Source: Euonymus europaeus (taxonomy: Eukaryota; Streptophyta; Magnoliopsida; Celastrales; Celastraceae). Taken from it: a stretch of DNA of 64,000 bases. Where the stretch lies: positions 24,285,001-24,349,000 of the forward strand of contig OY756961.1 in the NCBI GenBank assembly GCA_963580455.1, written 5' to 3'. The translations under genes were made by a program, and so were the position numbers. This document shows positions 17,307 to 28,821 of the stretch, in pieces; within the stretch, counting starts at the first letter, position 1, and each line of letters starts with the position of its first letter. Under the pieces are notes generated by a model. The model was not told the DNA's origin, ran no database searches, and saw only the letters and a list, made by a program, of their open reading frames with translations.

Positions 17307-17365
17307 ACATTGTTGAGGAATGCATGTCCGAAGATTTTGCAGCTCTTGAGGGTTTTCAAGGAGCT
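17117..17365 (+). pseudogene. Direct partial copy of DUF21 exon 1
   Basis: Matches parent bases 20066-20313 in forward orientation and keeps the parental frame (LKSSGRDREHLGI...VFKE, still open). It starts at a microhomology (tttaaag) shared with the end of the inverted segment. It ends at ggagc, where the rest of exon 1, its splice donor and the start of intron 1 (parent 20314-20687) are deleted. It cannot splice like the parent. Confidence 0.88.
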
Positions 17366-17519
17366 GATGATTTTGCTCTTGGCTACTGCCCCTTCCCGCC
17401 GCCTCTTTAGCACTTTCTTAATGCGATTAATACTTGTCAAAGAATGTTATTTTATAGGTCTAAGGAAATTTCATATGGATTGCCTTTATTTATTCGTCAC
17501 CTGGTTAACAATCTATCCT
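17366..17519 (+). repeat. Copy of DUF21 intron 1 segment, ends at duplication junction
   Basis: Matches 20688-20843 inside intron 1 of the working gene (tgattttgct...tgcc(c)cttcccg...aacaatctatcctg). Homology stops at 17519. After about 9-10 filler bases, homology to ABCC intron 9 begins at 17530. This is the head-to-tail junction of the tandem duplication. Confidence 0.85.
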
Positions 17520-17529
17520 GAGTTATAAT

Positions 17530-17882
17530 GTTTTCCTGTAAACCCAGATGCTTTTTTCACTTCCTTGATGTGTCTTTTTGTCTTGAAACAGGACTCATTG
17601 AGGAATATGATATTCCAACAACATTGTTGGAGAACAAGTCTTCATCTTTTGCCCAGCTTGTTGCAGAATATGCTGCAAGGTCTAGTTCCAGTTCTTAGAA
17701 GTTGACTACTCTCAACTCAGAATGGGTTTCTTGATGATGCTGAAAATTAAAGTTCCATGCTCTTGTTCAGACTCTTGTACCAATGCAGGAGGTGCTGGTC
17801 TTGGTTGTTGTAGATGCTTTTGTCTGCATTGTAACTTAGGAAGTGAGAAATCTTCAAAGAAAATAATCATTGGTTTGGGGGT
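17530..17882 (+). pseudogene. Orphan copy of the last ABCC3 exon
   Basis: Second copy of the ABCC intron 9 end, exon 10 (17592-17698, 107 bases, the same length as the real exon 14971-15077) and 3' flank. The acceptor gaaacag is intact and the exon frame remains open, ending in ...AARSSSSS plus TAG instead of ...AARSSSSF. With no upstream ABCC exons it is not a gene, but it could act as an acceptor exon for read-through transcripts from the left. Confidence 0.88.
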
Positions 17883-19029
17883 GGGAATACCACCACTCTT
17901 TGGGAAGGGATGGGAAAACCAGTTTTGCAGAATGTCCAAAATCGTGTATGCGTCTATGTGTTTTGCTGAATGATGTTTTAAAATTATAAAATACAAAATA
18001 TCATTTTAACTTTTATTTTATTTCTTTCACTTAAATATTTTATTTTATTTTAAAAAAATTATAGATGTATTTTGATCGGGATTAAAAATTCAATGACATA
18101 TTTTTTTTAATCCCAAAAAATCAAATATAAGATGAAAAATTACAAATAAATTCTGGATCGTTGAATATATACCCGAAAATTCCAGACCGTCAAATATAAC
18201 AAATAAATGCTTGAAGAGTTGAAGGTTGATCAATTTATTTTTTCAAAATTATAGATGTGTTTTGATCGACATTACGAATCTAATGATATTTTTTTATCCC
18301 AAACTCAAAAATATTATTATGATAACCAAACAAAAAAATGAATTTTTTCGATTCAGATCGGATCGGTTTTCGGATAACCAAACAAAAGGGCAAAAACATG
18401 TTCTAACCTTTTAAAAATATAGAAATACATGTATTTTGATATTGTAATTTTCTAATTAAGAAGTATTTCATCGATCTAATAAGAAAAGAAAGAAAAAAAG
18501 GTTTGAAGGATGAAGTTTATTTTGTATGCTCTTTCATTACACAACATAAGTATTAAAATATTGTGGATCGATATTGAGACAACGAAGTCGATGGACGAGA
18601 ATTAGTAGAGATATTTTTTCAATCCTTAATGAAGAAATTGAAAATTATATTTGTGCCTAAATTTTAGATTTTTGGGTTTTAATTATTTGAACAACTAAAT
18701 ATATAAAACATAAAATTTATTTGATTTTTTCGGTTAAATCCGAAACCAAATCCAAAAAAAAATATAAATTCATTACCGAAACAAAATTCAAAATCAAAAC
18801 CGTTAACCAAAAAATCGAAACCGAAAAATAAATAACCACGGTTCGAATCGATTTCTCGATTGCGAATCAAATTTGAACACCCCCAATCGTGACGTGCTTG
18901 ATGAGGTTGGCGAGGGACATCGTATAGCTGTGATTGATGACATTGATGTGGGGCCATATGCACCACGAGATCATATACGTACAATGTGTTGAGTACGTAC
19001 ACGTGGACCTAAGATTAGTATTGGCGGTG
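17883..19029. other. Spacer between duplicated blocks, repeat-rich
   Basis: No gene seen. Two direct copies of a 60-70-base word (attatagatgt(a/g)ttttgatcg...tttttttaatccc/atccc) lie near 18058 and 18250. A third, diverged copy lies near 30790. The stretch 18720-18890 is rich in ccgaaacc / cggtt words and ends aatttgaacaccccc, which resembles the termini of common plant hAT-type MITEs; not proven. Confidence 0.45.
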
Positions 19030-19688
19030 TTGTTATATATTTAGGTATAGACATTTATTGGTTTTCAAACTATTATGTCATGAAACACAAATTAATTACG
19101 TGTTGAAAACGTCATTAATATTTTCAAATATATAATAACGATATTGTCAACAATGTGATTTCATTTATTGGTTAAAGAGGAGCGTCATTAGCCTAAAGAA
19201 AGCACTGATGTTGTTTGCACGGATATCAATATATATTTTATACAAAATTAATTTTAATGTCGACATTGTAAATAACCTCATTGGTAAAATAGGCTCAATA
19301 ACTTTATTTCATAATGCGAAAATGTTAGGTATCTCGATAAAAATCATTCTAAAAATATTCTCGTTGAGATATTATTCACAAATTTAAATTTTTGAATCCC
19401 GAGTTTGTCTTTAAATCATATAGCGCATATGGTTTCAAATAAAATTATAGAAATTTTGGGATGAGTATCACCGCGGCTCACAACGTTAATACCGCGAATA
19501 CAATTTTGGTACAACTTTGGTGACGGCACTATTTTGGTTTTTCTTTTTCTTTTTCCCAAATGGGGAAGGAATTGTACCGTGGTACGGGAAAAAACTCCTA
19601 TAAAGGGAGAATTTTCATTAATGGACAAAGGTGCAATATGGTCATTTCATACTTTGCTCCACCTACTTTTTCCCAGGAAAATCCCCCT
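19030..19688 (+). repeat. Segmental duplication copy 2: working DUF21 upstream region
   Basis: Forward partner of 15818-16537. It holds the promoter of the DUF21/CBS gene, with a TATA word CCTATAAAGG at 19597-19606 about 240 bases before the start codon. Confidence 0.75.
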
Positions 19689-19843
19689 TTAAAAACTCCA
19701 CCTGCCCAGGCTCTCTTTGCCTCTGTCAGAGTGTGTGTCTTTTTTTCACCATCCAAACAATTTGTTTCAATCCCCTTTACATCCAAGTACATTGACTCCC
19801 TTTACTTGAGTAGTGTATCTAAAGACAATTCGGTCTAGTGGTG

Positions 19844-22800
19844 ATGGAGGTTGCGCTGGAAAAGTCAATTCTTTGTTATCTTCCCGGAAAGAAATCCCCA
19901 TGTTTCATGAATCAAAATCGGAATTTGAAGTTTCCATTGAAGTTTGCTTCAAGGACTCATCGATACCCATTTTCGGTTCAGTCGAATTTTGTCAATCAGC
20001 AAAATATAAGAGGCTTTTTTGTTTCAAGATTGGCTAAAACTGGTCTGCATGGTAGAAGTATGCATTTAAAGTCCTCTGGTAGAGAAAGAGCGCATCTGGG
20101 CAGTGAAGGAAATGCAGTTTCCGTTGCAAATTTGAAATTCATAGGATTTCTGATAAAATCCGGAGTGATTTTGGGAACTATGGTTTGTGGGGCATTGGTT
20201 TTTGGTTGCAAGGGAGTGTTTGCAGAGGAAGTCACGGTGCTTGTTGGACAGGGGACATTGTTGAGGAATGCATGTCCGAAGGTTTTGCAGCTCTTGAGGG
20301 TTTTCAAGGAGCAAGGTTTGGTGTTGGCATTACTACTGGGTCTCTCAGCATTCTTCTCAATGTCTGAGACTGCAATAACCACGTTGTCGCCGTGGAAGGT
20401 ATGGAATTTTTTTACTCCATAACTTGTAGGTTTGGCTTTATTGAATGGCAATCAACCTTCGAATTTACATTCTATTTTATCATAGAGATCAAAGATATGA
20501 AGTTATATATTTCGTAATTGCAGTTGTAGAGTCAAAACAAAAAATTAAATAATTGGTGTCCTATATGTTAATTGTCCATCAGTGATTTATTAAGTGGTAA
20601 TATGCTAGAGGAATGGTTAGTTGGAATTTAATGCTTTCGTATTTGTTTTGTACAGTAGACAACACAGCCAAGTAAAGCATAGTTGTCTAATGATTTTGCT
20701 CCGGGCTACCGCCCCTTCCCGGCTCCCCTTTGGCACTTTCTTAATGTGATTAATACTTGTCAAAGAATGTTATTTTATAGGCCTAAGAAAAATTCATTTG
20801 GATTGCCTATATTTATTCATCGCATAGTTAACAATCTATCCTGCTAAAATTCTTTTATTTGATTGGTAATTTGATATAATTTCACAGATTCGTGAGCAGG
20901 CTGAGAAAGAGTCTGATGATGGTGTCTTCAAAATGCTACAGAGTGATGTTACGCGGTTTTTGACAACTATTCTTATTGGCACAACGTACTCTTATCACTA
21001 TAATAACTTCTACACGTTTCTTGGTGTAACTTTGGAGGGAATTTTTTCTTTCTTATATTACATTGTTTTTGGTTTCAGCGTCGTCAACATTGGAGCAACT
21101 GCATTAGTGACAGATGCTGCAACTACAATATTTGGCCAAGCTGGTGTTACTGCAGCCACTGGAATAATGACTGTATGTATATAATCCTAGTGCTCCCTTT
21201 CTTACTTTTTTTTTAATGGAAACAAAAAAAAGATTGATTAGAGCACTAAGGTGTGCAGAAAGAAGAGATGTTCCTAGTGCTATCTGGATCTCTCATACCT
21301 ACACATATGAACACAGAAGTGCATGCATACTCCTCTGCTACATTATGACATGTTATACTTAGAGTACAATAGAGAGGCATGGCAGTTTGTATGGTGAACA
21401 TGATATATTTTTGGCTGCTTACTTGTCATTTTAGGTCCAGCTAAATGAAAATTGAAAGTATTTATTAGAGAACTCTTTAAAAGAATAACAATACTAATAA
21501 TAGATGTTATAATAGTGAAAAACAGTAACTAAAGTGAATGGTTGATAACCAAAATCAACTTGTGTGTGGCCGCATGCCTTTTTTCTTTTCCCATTACGAT
21601 CATGGGTGATTATACACTTTGATCAATGTTTGAGTTGGAGTCAACACATCCATCTTATCTGGGTTGAGTTCAGCTTATCATAAAAGCATGGATCTAGGAT
21701 TTTTATCTAAAAATATATTTTCTTGCCTAAAATGCAGAGCATATTTGACCAAGTTAGAAAACTAGTGAAGTTTTCAGATTTACTATGATGCAGTAAGATG
21801 CTATTTAGGAATGTTCAAGTTCAAGCGAGTGGAATCTAATCTAGCATTAGAGCACCTATTTCCTTTTCACTTTCCTGATCCACTAATTACATTATAATGT
21901 TCTATGTTTTAGCACACATTCCCCCCAAGAAGTCTCATCCCAGTGTTGGCCTCATCTCTGAGCCACCGTGCCTTTTCGGATATTTCCAACAAACCAATGG
22001 ATTTTTAGCACTTCTTTAACACTAGACACATAAATGATTTATTTGCACATCTCACCCACAAAAAGAATGCAGCTTGCAACAACGAAAAAAGTCTGGCTGC
22101 GAAGCCAATGCTTAATCTTAATGTGTCCGTGTTCTGTCTTCTCCCTACAATGCTTTTGTGGTCTGTGTACATATACAATGCACGCGCAAAATTGTCTATC
22201 TTCTGCCTTGTTTCCAAATATCATTAAATCAGTTATTTCCTTCTTGATTGATACTAGGTTGTCATATTGCTGCTTACTGAAATCACTCCAAAAATTTTAG
22301 CTGTTCATAATGCTGCAGAGGTTGCTAGGTTTGTGGTAAGTTCCAAATTAATGTATTCAATGGTTCAATTCCAAGTATCCAATTAAAGACCAAATGTAAA
22401 TCAGTAAATGATAAACTGATCATTTTTGCTTCAAAGTTCAAACTTTTTCAGCTATGTAGTCCTTTGTGGTTGGCTTATGTTCCTTTAGTTCAAATTGATT
22501 TGGCTGATGTTGTTTGTGATGCCTCTAGGTTAGGCCAGTGGCTTGGCTTTCCTTGATTTTGTATCCTTTGGGAAGGGTTGTGATATATCTTTCGATGGGA
22601 ATGCTAAAGGTTCTCGGTCTGAAAGGACGAAGGTACGATTATATTAAACCCATTTTCTTTTCTTTTTTAATCTTCCCATCTGTTAAGGTAGATGCAAGGA
22701 GATTTTTTTTAATGTGGCATTTTTCATTTGGATTAGCTAGTTTTATAGGATATTTTCATCAATATCATCTCCTTTCTTTTTCCTTCTTGTTTTCATCCTT

Positions 22801-25800
22801 ACTTCTTTTGTTTCCATTTAATTAGTGAACCATCTGTCACTGAAGAAGAGTTAAAGCTGATGCTACGAGTTGCAGAATTGAGTGGGGCAATAGAGGAGGA
22901 GGAACAGGTAATAGAATAGTATATGTTGGTTCTCCTGGTTTGTGTTTTCCTTTGTTTTATTATAAGAAGTCTGTGCAAATCATGAAGATGGCAGTAAGTA
23001 TTTCTATCGTCACAGTCATCATATTCATCATCATTTTTAAAGCCTTTATCCCAAAGTATTTGGGGTCAGCCCTGTGAATACATAAGAGAATGTTGAAAAT
23101 GTGTTTAGATCGTTGTTTCATCACTGAGATAAGATTATGTTTTCGAAAATAGGATGAATAGCTATCCAGCTTTCAAATTTGAGGGATGTACTCTCTTTAC
23201 TGTTTAAATGACATCCTGCTTATTGTTTCACTGCTAATATACAATTGGGAATCCCGTAAAACAAGTTGCATATCTACATTTTGCTTCTAGAATGTTCTTA
23301 TTAACAATTTCCCTTGCAGGATATGATTGAAAATGTACTAGAGATAAAGGATACGCATGTTAGAGAAGTGATGACACCTCTTGTTGATGTAGTAGCAATT
23401 GATGCAAGTGCAACTCTTGTAGACTTCAACAATTTGTGGGTCACCCATCAATATTCAAGGTAACTAAATTGTTAGATGTTCTCATTTCAACCAACTACCG
23501 ACTAGCAACAAGCTTAAAATTGTGGGTGAATTGGCAGGGTGCCTGTTTTTGAACAACGTGTCGACAACATAGTGGGCATTGTATACATCATGGATCTCTT
23601 GGATTTTGTTCAGAAGGTCAGGCAATTTGTTCCCTTGTTCCTTTCCCTTTAAAGTTATCATTTGTTCATTAATGGAATGCAATAATCTCATAGCCTGCAG
23701 AACTATAATATGTTTAATTTTGAAGGGTGATCTGCTAGAAAGTACTGTTGTTGGGTACATGGCTCACAAACCTGCCTATTTTGTGCCTGGTAATTTCTAC
23801 TCCTAAGTCCTAACATGAAATTGCAAATTTGCTTGGGGATTATATCAATTTTAGATTCTTTCCTTTTTCATGTCGGTCTTGTTCTGCTTTTGGAATTCGT
23901 ATCCATATGGATGTGTTCAAGACACATTGACAAGGATCATGGTATTGTTTTTGCAGATTCAATGTCAGTGTGGAATCTTCTTAGAGAGTTCCGCATCAGG
24001 AAGGTTCACATGGCTGTTGTTGTTAACGAATACGGTGGAACTGTTGGAGTACGTATAAATCAGAGTCATAATTCTTATGAGATCTTATATCTGAAATAAA
24101 TAAATTTTATTTTAGTATTTGAATTTTTTTTCCTGAGGAAAATTTGGCTTGCTCATGCAGTTTGTCTTATTTATTTAAATTTTCAACATAGTGACTTGGG
24201 TTTTTAAAGGTTTCTTTATCCTAATATATGATTTTATTTTGAGGGTCTGTCCCTTCAAGAGGGTAAATATTGTGGAAAATTGTTTTGAATTTTGGATAAA
24301 GAAATAAATGCTGAGCAAGATTTAGACTCATAGCCATTAAAAATGTTGAAAGGCACATAAGAATGACCCTTATACCTCAAGAGCATGCATGTACCTTTGT
24401 TTAGCAAGGAATCCAGTGATTGGAAATTTTGGATGGTCTAAAGTCTTACATATCACAACTGCTGTCAAGACAAAGTTGCTTCATCTGTCTTAACAAGGTA
24501 GCAATGTCTCATCCAAAAACTAGGTATCATTGTTGAATTGACAATATAGGGGCTATTGGTCGGTCCTTAGTGATGTGCAATTGTCAGATGCAGCGAATTC
24601 AGAAGATCTAGTATCAAACACAGCTGTAAGATTTCTATCAGGGCAAAACAGACATTCACAGATGCTGTATTTTCAAATACTCAGTTGTAGTGCATTCCTT
24701 TGTGGAACAGTTTAGCTGTGTTATGTATAGTCGCTTACTGGCCAGATAAAAGCAAAGGTGCTTTTTTCCCCTTGCCTTTATCTTGCTCTAATATTTTGTT
24801 TCTTTCTCATTGTGGTTGGCAGATAATAACCCTTGAAGATGTGCTTGAGGAGATCGTTGGTGAAATCTTTGATGAAAATGATTCAAAAGTAAGGCTATAA
24901 ATAAATTAGTGGACTTTTTACTATTTTTCACAGATGACGTAATTATTTTCTCAAAATTAAAATTTATAGTCTTTGTATTTGGATTATATGATCAGCCATT
25001 AGTAACTACTCAATAATTGGGTGAAATTTATGGCAAAAAAATATGAACAAAATAACTGGCCGCAGGCTGGTGTAGTGGTGTTAGTTAACATGTTCTCCTC
25101 TCTCTGTTTACTGAAACTAAAACGCTTGAGCAACTAACGACAATAAAAAAAAGGGTGGAAACTCTTAACTTTTTCATTCAATCCAATAAGTTAACTTCTT
25201 GGGTTGGGACATTTCACATCATTTATACATATTCTAACAGTACTTATTTCATGTGTATCCTTTTCATGGTTGATTGGTAGGTCAGGGTATTGGTGTCTGG
25301 GTAGGTTTGTTATGTTTCTGTTTGGAGGCTCGATTGTACTTCTAGTTGCAAAATAAATATAGAACTTCCTATGGATCTGATCTTTCTGCAATATGATGAG
25401 TAATTTTTTACAGTAGATATTAATTGTGGTTAGATATGTTTTGTGCTGTAATCTAATTATGAATTTGCGTTAAACTTTTTTTCTCTCTCATTTTGGTAAT
25501 CTAATTATGAATTTACGTTTAACTTTGTTTCTCCATCATTTTGGTTTATTAGGAGGAGATCCAGAAGAAAACTGGCAATATTGTTATGCGAGCAGGGGGA
25601 ATATATGATGTTGATGCTAATACATCTATCGACCAACTCTCTGAAGACCTTAATATCAAAATGCCAGAGGTATGGTAACTTCTTCATTGATAAACAATGG
25701 ATATGATGGATAAGTAATATGGTTAAGCTGATATTAGCATACCCATAAATGTATTAATTAGGTGCAAAGATTTATATTCAATATGTGTAAATGACTTGTC

Positions 25801-28245
25801 CACAACGAAATAGACCAAGAAAAAGGAGAAAGGGGTAGTAAACCTCCAAGTTTGGTCTTCTAGTGGGAGAGTTTGATGTAGTCTTGCCAGGAATTTTTTT
25901 TTCCCGAATTCTTCAGCATGAGTTGCGGCCACAAGTCTTATATTTATGGAGAAAAGTAAATCCTAATTCTGTTGTAAAAGAAGAGATTTTCTAGTTTTGC
26001 TTATGAACGGAAATGTTTGCCTAATAATTAAACAAGTCCCCTAACAAAACAAAATATGAAAGATATTTTTATCCGGACTTGCTAAAGTACTGTTTGATTT
26101 TTGAAACTTGAAATACATGTAGATTTGTTTGCCAAAGAGTTATGCATGATATCTGAAGATTAAAATAATAATGATAATAATAATAAAGGATGACACCTAT
26201 TGCACAAGGAAATCCCAGTAGTAGTAGATTCTGGAAAAGGTAGATGTATGCAACCCGGAATACCTATTTTTGGGAAGGTGTTTCTATGGTTTAAACCTGC
26301 AATGAATTGTTTGCAATGAAGCAAATTTTCCATAGTGCCAAAATTCGATCTTGAAGAGGTTAAAATATTCTCAATAAATTAGTGAAAATGTGGCTCCCCA
26401 ACTTACCCTCAGAGTCTCATAGCATGATACGTGCTTTTGATTGTACAATCTGGTAGGTGCGTCTGAAACTAACTAACTCTTATCTGACCTATTTGTTGGG
26501 ATACTATTAGCTGAAGCACTGTTATCCAATCTAGTCATTTCCATTTTTTAACATTTCTTGATTATTTGAGATTATATGGTCTTGATGAGGCTTTTACGGC
26601 CTAGTCATTAATGTTCTTTCTCTGTGATATGTGATAGTCTTGCCTTGTTTTGGATTCTAGGGAAAAAAGGAAAGTGCAATCCACCAGTGTCTTGTGCCCG
26701 TTCACTTAAAACTAAACCTGTGAAGTACTAAGTGGGTTTAATGTTTCTTGTTAGCCTGGAATAAAAGAAACAAACATAAAAAGAAATTGAGTTATGGTCC
26801 ACGACCTCCAGATTTTGATTCATACTCATTCAAGTGTCTTGAACATATTGAAAAGGCGTTCATACATGTTCATGTTTTGTGATAATTCTTAAACTCATAT
26901 GCCTTATCAAGTTCTTTTCCTTTTTGTGTGGTGTTACAGGGGCATCAGTATGAGAGGGTGTCTGGTTTTATATGCGAAGCATTTGGATGTATTCCAAGGA
27001 CAGGTGAAAGTATTAAAGTCATCCTTGAGAAGGCAAATCAAGAAGAGGACAATGAAGATACTAGTAATGAAGCTGGTTCTGACCTGCAAGATCCAAAAGA
27101 AAAAAGTCACGTTTATAAACTTGAGGTATCGTCCATGTTTCTTATTTTACATTGTCCGAAGTAGCAAACTAGCAGTTACAAATTCACTTATTCCATCCAT
27201 TTCTCTATCACAATTATGCGAAGTTATAGCTTATAACTTATACGTATGCTATTACTAGTTAACTGGTCAGAAAGTAAATGATTATTCGTTGTGTGAATGG
27301 GTCTGCTAAGCACCTCCGTTTCTGCATTTTTCCAGCCGTGTACATCAAATCTAATCTCAACAGCGACTTGCCAGCTATTCTCTAGTTAAATGTTAAACAG
27401 AATGTGGGCAGTCTTTTCCCTCGATGTATCTGAATCAGTTGGAAAACAATTTGAATTGAAAAATCCTACTATTAATTGATTTCTAGCCGTGTTCGTATTT
27501 CTGCTTGCTAGTGGTTGATGGCACTCCATTTGCCTACAGCTAACTTAATAAATAAGCTGGCTGTATGTACCTTTCTAATTTGTATAAATTCCTTAGTCAA
27601 TAGTAACTGCTTACATGTTCATGTTCTTAGGTCATTGTGGCAACTCATATATCCTTAGTGTCTTGTGAATAGTTCGTGGTAAAATGTATGATCTGTTTAG
27701 TTGGTTCCGCTGATTACCATCACCAAAAGGAAACTGATAGAATGCAACGACTGTTGCACCCTACCTGTTACATTGTTTTCTCGTTTGATTTGTTTAAATA
27801 TTTCCTTTTCTTAATGGGCCTATATGACCAGAGACATTACTTGATAAGCTGTCACAAAACTTGCTAATATCTGTTTTTGGTGCAGATATTAGCAGGAAAT
27901 GCTAGAAAGGTCAGTGCTATTCGGTTTGAACGCATAAAGAACACTGATGAGATTATGGAAGCCAAAAAGGTAACTCACTTGGTTTCCAAAATCATCAGAA
28001 GGAGATGGAGAGGTGGTGATGAAGATTCAGATAATGCTGATTATGAGCACTCGTCCCAAAAGAAACATGAGGATGGCCTTGATTCAGATAATACTGATTA
28101 CGAGCACTCGTCCCAAAAGAAACATGAGGATGGCCTTGATTCAGATGGTACTGATTACGAGCACTCGTCCCAAAAGAAACATGAGGATGGTCTTTCTGAT
28201 GAACACGTAGTTGCTGAACTTGAAGAAAATGAGAACCCTCAGTAG
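19844..28245 (+). CDS. Plastid DUF21/CBS-domain protein (CNNM/CorC-like, MGR8/9-type)
   Basis: Exons: 19844-20398, 20888-20985, 21079-21172, 22258-22335, 22529-22632, 22826-22907, 23320-23459, 23538-23616, 23726-23789, 23957-24048, 24823-24888, 25553-25669, 26940-27125, 27886-28245. They join in frame to 704 aa. The first ATG is at 19844; the two preceding codons are GTG. Order: a basic, Ser/Asn-rich N-terminus (plastid transit-like); hydrophobic segments around residues 100-125 and 160-185; the DUF21 membrane domain (SETAITTL...NIGATALVT...LLLTEITPK); a CBS pair (HVREVMTPLVDVVAID... and VGYMAHKPAYFVPDSMSVWNLL...); a CorC/HlyC-type C-terminal domain; and an acidic tail with three 19-residue repeats. 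Arabidopsis relatives At3g13070 and At1g55930 (MGR8/MGR9, as I recall) act in chloroplast Mg homeostasis. The Mg role here is inferred from family. Confidence 0.92.
23020..23092. repeat. Possible SINE fragment in DUF21 intron 6
   Basis: The words catcatcatttttaaagcctttatcccaaagta and ggggtcagccctgtgaat resemble a very common plant SINE 3' region (tttatcccaa-ttggggtcggct). Only a piece is present, with no target-site duplication seen. Confidence 0.35.
28024..28194 (+). repeat. In-frame 57-bp minisatellite (three units)
   Basis: Three head-to-tail units (28024-28080, 28081-28137, 28138-28194) in the last DUF21/CBS exon, nearly identical in DNA. Each encodes DSDxxDYEHSSQKKHEDGL. Unit length is a multiple of three, so copy number can change without breaking the frame. 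Confidence 0.92.
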
Positions 28246-28365
28246 GGTGTAGTGACTTTTTTTTAACATTCTTACAGCTCCATTTTATTTATTTATTTAT
28301 TTTGATAAAAACTTGAGGAACAAACCAAAGGAACTAGAATATGAGAACATTGTAAGAATAAATTT

Positions 28366-28743
28366 TCATAAATGAAGTGAAGTATCAACATCTGAATCAT
28401 CAAAGTTACAAGTACCATGTGTGACCTTATTTTCATGCCATAAGTTAGTCAAATTAGGATTTTCAGTTGCTTGGAGATCCATGTGCTTGTTCGGTCTTTC
28501 TGGTTGGAAGTCGGGATGGCCACGGGGAGGTGGTCTAGGTGGTAGGATTAACTCAGAATGGAAAAAGGGCTTTGGTTGCTCACAAACTGTGATTGGATTA
28601 ATCTGCTCTGCTTCAGAAACCAGCCTTAACAGCTCCCTGTGCTGCCTCATTTCCTTTGCCTTTTCCAACTGTTTGAACCTCTCTTGCAGGAGGGCGATGG
28701 AAGAATGAACGGAAGTGGAATCACAGCCTTTGCTACTACCCAT
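28366..28743 (-). CDS. Small plant protein of unknown function (125 aa)
   Basis: Intronless minus-strand frame beginning MGSSKGCDSTSVHSS at 28743. An in-frame ATG 16 codons upstream (28791) lies too close to the TATA box at 28814-28821 to be inside a normal transcript, so the second Met is chosen. The protein has a predicted helical segment (SIALLQERFKQLEKAKEMRQHRELLRLVSEAEQ, about residues 15-47, Leu/Glu/Arg-rich, coiled-coil-like). A Pro-rich stretch follows (LILPPRPPPRGHP) and then an acidic end (DDSDVD). I believe similar small proteins with an ALLQERF helix exist in other plants, but I cannot name a family. It is convergent with the DUF21/CBS gene, stop to stop 120 bases apart. Confidence 0.55.
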   Translation of the reverse strand: MGSSKGCDSTSVHSSIALLQERFKQLEKAKEMRQHRELLRLVSEAEQINPITVCEQPKPFFHSELILPPRPPPRGHPDFQPERPNKHMDLQATENPNLTNLWHENKVTHGTCNFDDSDVDTSLHL

Positions 28744-28813
28744 TAGGAAGTAGTGGAGTCTTTCAATAAAAGTGATTAAGGTTCCCTTCATGCAGAGCTC
28801 TGATTTCTATATT

Positions 28814-28821
28814 CTTATATA
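28814..28821 (-). promoter_or_regulatory. TATA box of the small minus-strand gene
   Basis: Minus strand TATATAAG about 70 bases before the chosen start at 28743, consistent with a transcript starting near 28785. Confidence 0.45.

Noticed and set aside
16330..17530. Inverted copies as an assembly artefact
   Set aside because: Arms, spare copy and parent differ at many bases and small indels, which a simple assembly duplication would not give. Long reads would settle it.
19996..20451. Minus-strand frame over DUF21 exon 1
   Set aside because: Shadow of the real exon, with no splice or promoter support.
28024..28194. CRISPR-like regular repeat
   Set aside because: Units are head to tail without spacers and encode protein; this is a plant nuclear coding minisatellite.
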